Below, in pieces: positions 60,262-64,000 of a DNA stretch of 64,000 nt. A program made the translations under genes and the position numbers. Location of the stretch: NCBI RefSeq assembly GCF_023544665.1, contig NZ_JAMJFL010000017.1, forward strand, positions 1 to 64,000, given 5' to 3'. Source of the DNA: Streptomyces sp. YS415 (GTDB lineage: Bacteria > Actinomycetota > Actinomycetes > Streptomycetales > Streptomycetaceae). Every line of letters starts with the position of its first letter. The stretch's first letter is position 1. The notes under the pieces were generated by a model that saw nothing but the letters and a program-made list of their open reading frames with translations, searched no databases and had not been told where the DNA came from.

Positions 60262-61128
60262 GTGGAAATCCTCGACGCGGTCGCCAGGACGTCCCTCCTC
60301 ACGGCGGCACTGCGGGCCCAGGAGAGCCGGCGCCCGGACGGGTTGTTCCGGGACCCGTTCGCCGCCCGGCTGGCCGGTGTCCTCGGCACCGACCTGTTCG
60401 GCCGGATCGGGGACGTCACCCAGCCGAACCGCGCCGGCCCCGCGGAGCCCGTACCGAGCACGTTCGCCTACAACGCCATCAGGACCCGGTACTTCGACGA
60501 CCTCCTGCTCGCCCGCGTCGCGGAGGCCGACCGCCCCCAGGTCGTGATCGCCGCGGCCGGCATGGACACCCGGGCCCACCGGCTGCCCTGGCCGGGCCCG
60601 GTCGACGTCTTCGAACTCGATCGCGCGGACGTCCTGGCGGCCAAGGAGTCGGTGCTGCGCGCCGAGCCGGCGCCCCCGCGGGCGACCCGGCACCGGGTCG
60701 TCGCCGACCTGCTCGGCCCGGACTGGGTCGCCGCGCTCACCGAGGCCGGCTACGACCCCGGCCGCCCCTCCGTCTGGCTGCTCGAAGGAATCCTCTACTA
60801 CCTCACGCGGGAACAGGTCGGCCAGGTGCTGGGCCGGGTGCGGGACGCCACCGCGCCCGGCAGCACGGTCGCCGCGGACCTGGTGAGCGCCACCGCCCTC
60901 ACCGCACCCGCCGTCGCGCCGCTGCTCGCGGTGTTCGAGAGCTGGGGCTGCCCGTGGCTCTCCGGGCACGACGAGCCGGAGGCGCTCTTCGCCGGGTACG
61001 GCGTAGAGGCGACGGTCCTGCAACCCGGGGAGCCCGGCGCCGACTTCGGCCGCTGGCCCGACCCGGTCCCCCCGCGGGACCTTCCCGGGGTCGGGCGCGT
61101 CTTCCTCGTCCACGGCCGGCGCCGGTGA
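60262..61128 (+). CDS. SAM-dependent methyltransferase (TIGR00027/PPM1-like)
   Basis: 288 residues. Class I methyltransferase of the leucine carboxyl-methyltransferase-like group: RTSLLTAALRAQESRRPDGLF, FRDPFAARLAG, RTRYFDDLLL, VVIAAAGMDTRAHRLPWP (SAM loop), VWLLEGILYYLTREQVGQVL. It probably O-methylates a carboxylate or hydroxyl. Known bagremycins and ferroverdins do not need it for the core, so it may act in this right-hand block. GTG 60262 with AAGGAG upstream. Its stop overlaps the next GTG. Confidence 0.88.
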   Translation: MEILDAVARTSLLTAALRAQESRRPDGLFRDPFAARLAGVLGTDLFGRIGDVTQPNRAGPAEPVPSTFAYNAIRTRYFDDLLLARVAEADRPQVVIAAAGMDTRAHRLPWPGPVDVFELDRADVLAAKESVLRAEPAPPRATRHRVVADLLGPDWVAALTEAGYDPGRPSVWLLEGILYYLTREQVGQVLGRVRDATAPGSTVAADLVSATALTAPAVAPLLAVFESWGCPWLSGHDEPEALFAGYGVEATVLQPGEPGADFGRWPDPVPPRDLPGVGRVFLVHGRRR

Positions 61129-62255
61129 CCGCGCCCCGCCCCCGGGTGCTGATCGCGCCGGTCACCGTCACCCCCACCAAGGCACTCGGCCTCAGCCACC
61201 TCAAGGGCCTGCTGTGGGTGGACGTGATGTACCGCGCCACGCGGATGCTGGGCGACCACGACGTCGACTACCTCTACAGCAACACGACCTTCAACGGAAC
61301 CCAGCAGACCGCCGGCTTCTGGGAGTACCTCGACCGCGTCCACGGCGACACCGACCCGGGCACCGTCACCGAGGACGAAGTGGGCCTGCTCTACACGGAG
61401 TTCCAGACCCGCGGCGACCCGCCCGGCGACGCCGCCCTGCTGCCGTACGTCCGCGCCGTCGAGCAGACCGGCTGGACCCATCCGGTGAGCCGGCGGCTGC
61501 TGGAGTCGTGGCGCGGCCACTTCGCCTGGCTGGGCATGCGCGACCCGGGTCTCACCGCGACGCGGCGGCCGGGGCTGGAGTTCGAGGAGACGGTCGAACG
61601 GCTCGCCAAGCACGGACTCTGCCTGGACACGCGCGACGACGGCGGCCCCGTCTACCTGGACGCCACCGCCCAGGGACTCCCCCTGCGCCCCGCCACGTCC
61701 GCCACGGGCCGCCCCAACTACCTGGGCTGCGCCCTGCGGGATCTGCTGCCTGCGGTGGCGGAGTACGACGAGATCGTCCTGCTCCACGACCGCGAGCTGA
61801 CGGAGGACTACGTCCTGCTGCAGAAACTCCTCGGTGCGCTCGGCGGCGCCCGTGCGCACCGGGTCTGCCTGGACCGGGTCCCGCTGGACGGCGCGGTGCG
61901 CTCCAGCCGGCACGGCGTCGCCCACGCGCACACCGTCGCCGGACTGGCCGGCGCGCTGCGGGACCACGCCTCACCGGAGGCCGTCCGGCTCGGCACGAGG
62001 CTGTACTTCGTCGCCGGGCTCGGCAAGGGCGTGAACGGGCCGTCCTACCGCGAGGACCTGCTGCGCCAGACCGTGGAGCGCGCCGCCGGACTGCTCGGCC
62101 GCGAGGACCCGCCATCCGCCCCGGACGCCGAGGAGTTCGTGCGCCGGCAGACCGGCGGGCGGGCCCACGTGGATCCCTATCGGCTCACCTCCGCGCTGCT
62201 GCGCAGGCACCAGCAGGTGCCGCTGCGCGCCGTGGCCTCCGTCGTCTACCTCTGA
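61125..62255 (+). CDS. Unknown protein with a HIGH-like motif near the N-terminus
   Basis: 376 residues from GTG 61125 (GTGA overlap). The start VLIAPVTVTPTKALGLSHLK resembles the first strand and HIGH region of class I aminoacyl-tRNA synthetase-type nucleotidyltransferases (here LSHL), followed by GLLWVDVMYRATRMLG and DVDYLYSNTTFNGTQQTAGF. A late GLGKGVNGPS could be a KMSKS-like loop. No tRNA-binding domain is seen. The similarity is weak and I could not name a family. It is embedded in the GH3 operon, so it may activate or transfer an amino or nucleotidyl group. Confidence 0.6.
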   Translation: MTAPRPRVLIAPVTVTPTKALGLSHLKGLLWVDVMYRATRMLGDHDVDYLYSNTTFNGTQQTAGFWEYLDRVHGDTDPGTVTEDEVGLLYTEFQTRGDPPGDAALLPYVRAVEQTGWTHPVSRRLLESWRGHFAWLGMRDPGLTATRRPGLEFEETVERLAKHGLCLDTRDDGGPVYLDATAQGLPLRPATSATGRPNYLGCALRDLLPAVAEYDEIVLLHDRELTEDYVLLQKLLGALGGARAHRVCLDRVPLDGAVRSSRHGVAHAHTVAGLAGALRDHASPEAVRLGTRLYFVAGLGKGVNGPSYREDLLRQTVERAAGLLGREDPPSAPDAEEFVRRQTGGRAHVDPYRLTSALLRRHQQVPLRAVASVVYL

Positions 62256-62280
62256 CCGCCCGGCAGAAGGGGAACCACCC

Positions 62281-62985
62281 GTGTTCACCCAGCAGTACCT
62301 CCGGGAGCACGCCGAACGCCGTGCCGGGGCCGCGCCCGCCGGCCAGGCGGCCGAGCCGGGCCGGACGGCCGTCACGGTCGTGCTGCGGCGCTTCGAGCCC
62401 ACGACGTTCGCGCGGTCCGCGGTGGCCTACGCCTTGGACCTGCCGGCCACGTCGAGCGAGCCGTGGCTGCGCGCCTACACCCGCACGGTCTTCCTCTCCG
62501 GCAACCCCGACAACCTCCGTACGCGCTTCGCCTTCCACCACGTCAGCGCGGACGGCGCCATGGCGTGGACGCTGCCCGAGGACTCCGGCGGAACCCCGCC
62601 GCTGCGGCGCCTGCTGCGGCTCTTCCCCGCGGCCGCCCTGCCCCCGCTGCCCGCCCGGATGGAGATTCCGCCCCGGGCCGGCGCCGGCCCGGACCTTCGC
62701 ACGGCACGGGTCGACGTCGTCACCACGCGGGTGTCCCTGGCCGACTACCTCGTGCACGTCCACCACGCCCTGGCGGAGGCGGTCCTGTCCGGGCTGATCG
62801 GCGCGGGCACGGAAGTCGGGCTCCGGCATCTGCCCCGACTCGACCCGGCCGAGGGGCCCTACGCGATGCTGCGCGCCGTCCCCGACCGGGACGCGGCCGA
62901 CGGCCGGCTGCGCGCCTGCGCCGGGGTCGCCCGGGTCTGCGTCGAAGGCGAGGAGAGCGAAGGGACTCGGGTTCTTTTGGAGTGA
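62281..62985 (+). CDS. DUF6182-like protein
   Basis: 234 residues from GTG 62281 after AAGGGG. The stretches VVLRRFEPTTFARSAVAYAL, YTRTVFLSGNPDNLRTRFAF and HHVSADGAMAWTLP match the pattern I know from Streptomyces proteins called DUF6182; this assignment is tentative. No catalytic motif is recognised. It is the last gene of the plus-strand operon and ends at a short direct repeat before the convergent polymerase gene. Confidence 0.6.
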   Translation: MFTQQYLREHAERRAGAAPAGQAAEPGRTAVTVVLRRFEPTTFARSAVAYALDLPATSSEPWLRAYTRTVFLSGNPDNLRTRFAFHHVSADGAMAWTLPEDSGGTPPLRRLLRLFPAAALPPLPARMEIPPRAGAGPDLRTARVDVVTTRVSLADYLVHVHHALAEAVLSGLIGAGTEVGLRHLPRLDPAEGPYAMLRAVPDRDAADGRLRACAGVARVCVEGEESEGTRVLLE

Positions 62986-63015
62986 GATGAGAAGGATGGA
63001 GCGAGATGAGAAGGA
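62984..63015. repeat. 13-base tandem direct repeat at the cluster edge
   Basis: GAGATGAGAAGGA occurs at 62984-62996 and again at 63003-63015, period 19, in the 52-base gap between the last cluster gene and the polymerase gene. It overlaps the stop codon of the former. Followed by GGAAGCCCTTCC, a short hairpin. Confidence 0.6.
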
Positions 63016-63037
63016 AGCCCTTCCGGCGAAGTGCGGC

Positions 63038-64000
63038 TCACGCCGCCAGCGCCCCCGGCATGACCGCCCGGGGCCCGAACTTCGCGCGCGCCCGGTCCGC
63101 GACCTCCTCGATCCTGCGGACCTTCTCGTCCACCGGGTCGAAGCTGAGCTGATGGGAGGCCTGCTCGGCGGGGTCGAGTCCCTCCGCCCGCAGGGCCAGC
63201 ACCCGCACCCGGGCGCGCTGCAGCCCCAGCCCCTCGTACATCCCGTACGCCACCCGGGTCAGGGCGGCGGAGTGCGCGGTCGGCTCCTTCAGGGACCGGC
63301 TGCGCGACGTCGCCGACCGGTCCGCGTACCGCACGGTCAGCGTCAGCGTCCCGCACACCTTGTCCAGCGCCCGCAGCCGGGCCCCCAGCTCCTCCGCCGC
63401 CGAGAGCAGTGCCCGGCGGTGCCGCTCGGCGTCCAACTCGTCCCGCTCGAAGGGCCGTTCCGTCATCAGCGACCGGGCCACCCCGTTCGGCACCACCCGT
63501 CCGCGGTCCACCCCGTTGGCCTTCTCGTGCAGCTCGCGCCCCGCCCTCGCACCGACCAGCCGCTGGAGCGTGGAGAGCGGCGCGGAGGCGACCCGGCCGA
63601 GGCTGTCCAGGCCGTACTCGCACAGGGTGCGCGCCGTGGCCGTCCCGACCCCCGGAAGCGCGGTGACGGGCTTGTCCGCGAGGAACTCCACCACGCCGTC
63701 CCGCTCCTCGGGGACGGCACAGGTCACCCCGGGCCTGGCCTCCCGCAGCGCCATCCGCGCCAGCATCGTCCCCGGGCCTGCCCCGATCACGCAGTCCACG
63801 CCGTACCGGGCGAGCGCCCGCACCCGGATCACCGAGGCCAGCTCGACCGCGCTGCGCCCGAAGTACCGCTCGGCCCCCCGCAGATCGACCAGCGCCCCGT
63901 CCGGCGGCAGCGCCTCGACGACGGGCGAGAACTCCTCCAGCAGTCCGAGCAGGCCGGGCAGCGCCGCCTCGTGCGTCGGCGGCAGGTGGAAACGTACGCA
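63038..64000 (-). CDS. Y-family DNA polymerase-like protein (ImuB/DinB type), first few codons outside window
   Basis: 320 residues visible, starting CVRFHLPP; relatives I know begin MTILCVRFHLPP, so only about four residues are missing. Helix-hairpin-helix stretch PVTALPGVGTATARTLCEYGL and the little-finger domain (VCGTLTLTVRYADRSATS) identify the Y family. The usual catalytic opening with Asp (DVDAFFASVE type) is replaced by CVRFHLPP, and no acidic SxE-type motif is obvious, so it may be a non-catalytic ImuB-like partner in damage-induced mutagenesis. It marks the right border of the cluster. Confidence 0.85.
   Translation of the reverse strand, partial: CVRFHLPPTHEAALPGLLGLLEEFSPVVEALPPDGALVDLRGAERYFGRSAVELASVIRVRALARYGVDCVIGAGPGTMLARMALREARPGVTCAVPEERDGVVEFLADKPVTALPGVGTATARTLCEYGLDSLGRVASAPLSTLQRLVGARAGRELHEKANGVDRGRVVPNGVARSLMTERPFERDELDAERHRRALLSAAEELGARLRALDKVCGTLTLTVRYADRSATSRSRSLKEPTAHSAALTRVAYGMYEGLGLQRARVRVLALRAEGLDPAEQASHQLSFDPVDEKVRRIEEVADRARAKFGPRAVMPGALAA

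Overview
The window is chromosomal DNA of a Streptomyces. It has very high G+C with strong third-position G/C bias, many GTG starts, GTGA/ATGA stop-start overlaps, and a gene order I recognise from S. coelicolor: CitMHS transporter, homogentisate dioxygenase, SGNH lipase, lytic polysaccharide monooxygenase, lipase, Y-family polymerase (about SCO1709 to SCO1739). Both ends cut a gene. I see no rRNA, tRNA, CRISPR array, transposase or integrase.

Bases 1-38121 are mostly conserved chromosome. In order: a surface protein with a linker-rich membrane protein (sortase-like context); an MFS carrier and a metal-citrate transporter; a molybdopterin oxidoreductase under a TetR regulator with a palindromic site; a lipoprotein; hmgA with a GntR/UTRA regulator; a stand-alone Type ISP specificity-domain protein; a family III CoA-transferase; an ECF sigma/anti-sigma pair divergent from a DUF4331-TPR-NicO operon; a Ser/Thr kinase; an SGNH lipase; an exopolysaccharide-type operon (FemAB/CelD-like transferase, two GT2 enzymes, polysaccharide deacetylase, a 1221-residue flippase/membrane fusion and a convergent GH39 hydrolase); assorted housekeeping-type genes; and a wall-linked AA10 LPMO convergent with a lipase across a strong hairpin.

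Bases 38358-62985 are a specialised-metabolite locus whose content matches the bagremycin/ferroverdin pathway. DAHP synthase and prephenate dehydrogenase raise tyrosine supply. An MIO tyrosine ammonia-lyase makes p-coumarate, and UbiX/UbiD would decarboxylate it to p-vinylphenol. GriI/GriH-type enzymes make 3-amino-4-hydroxybenzoate from aspartate semialdehyde and dihydroxyacetone phosphate. A GriF/NspF-type tyrosinase with its copper chaperone can oxidise the o-aminophenol to the nitroso form. A PaaK-like adenylating enzyme, and possibly a GH3-type synthetase, could form the ester. MarR, SARP/BTAD and PAS-LuxR-type regulators, an MFS exporter and two paralogous FAD oxidases complete it. UbiD carries an unusual ~190-residue Ala/Pro/Ser/Thr repeat extension. 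TTA codons in the SARP gene, one FAD oxidase and the P-loop gene suggest bldA control.

The right part of the locus (57817-62985: P-loop kinase-like, GH3, methyltransferase, a protein with a HIGH-like motif, DUF6182-like protein) is the least explained block. The window ends in a minus-strand Y-family polymerase gene missing only its first few codons, so the cluster appears to sit as an island between conserved core genes.
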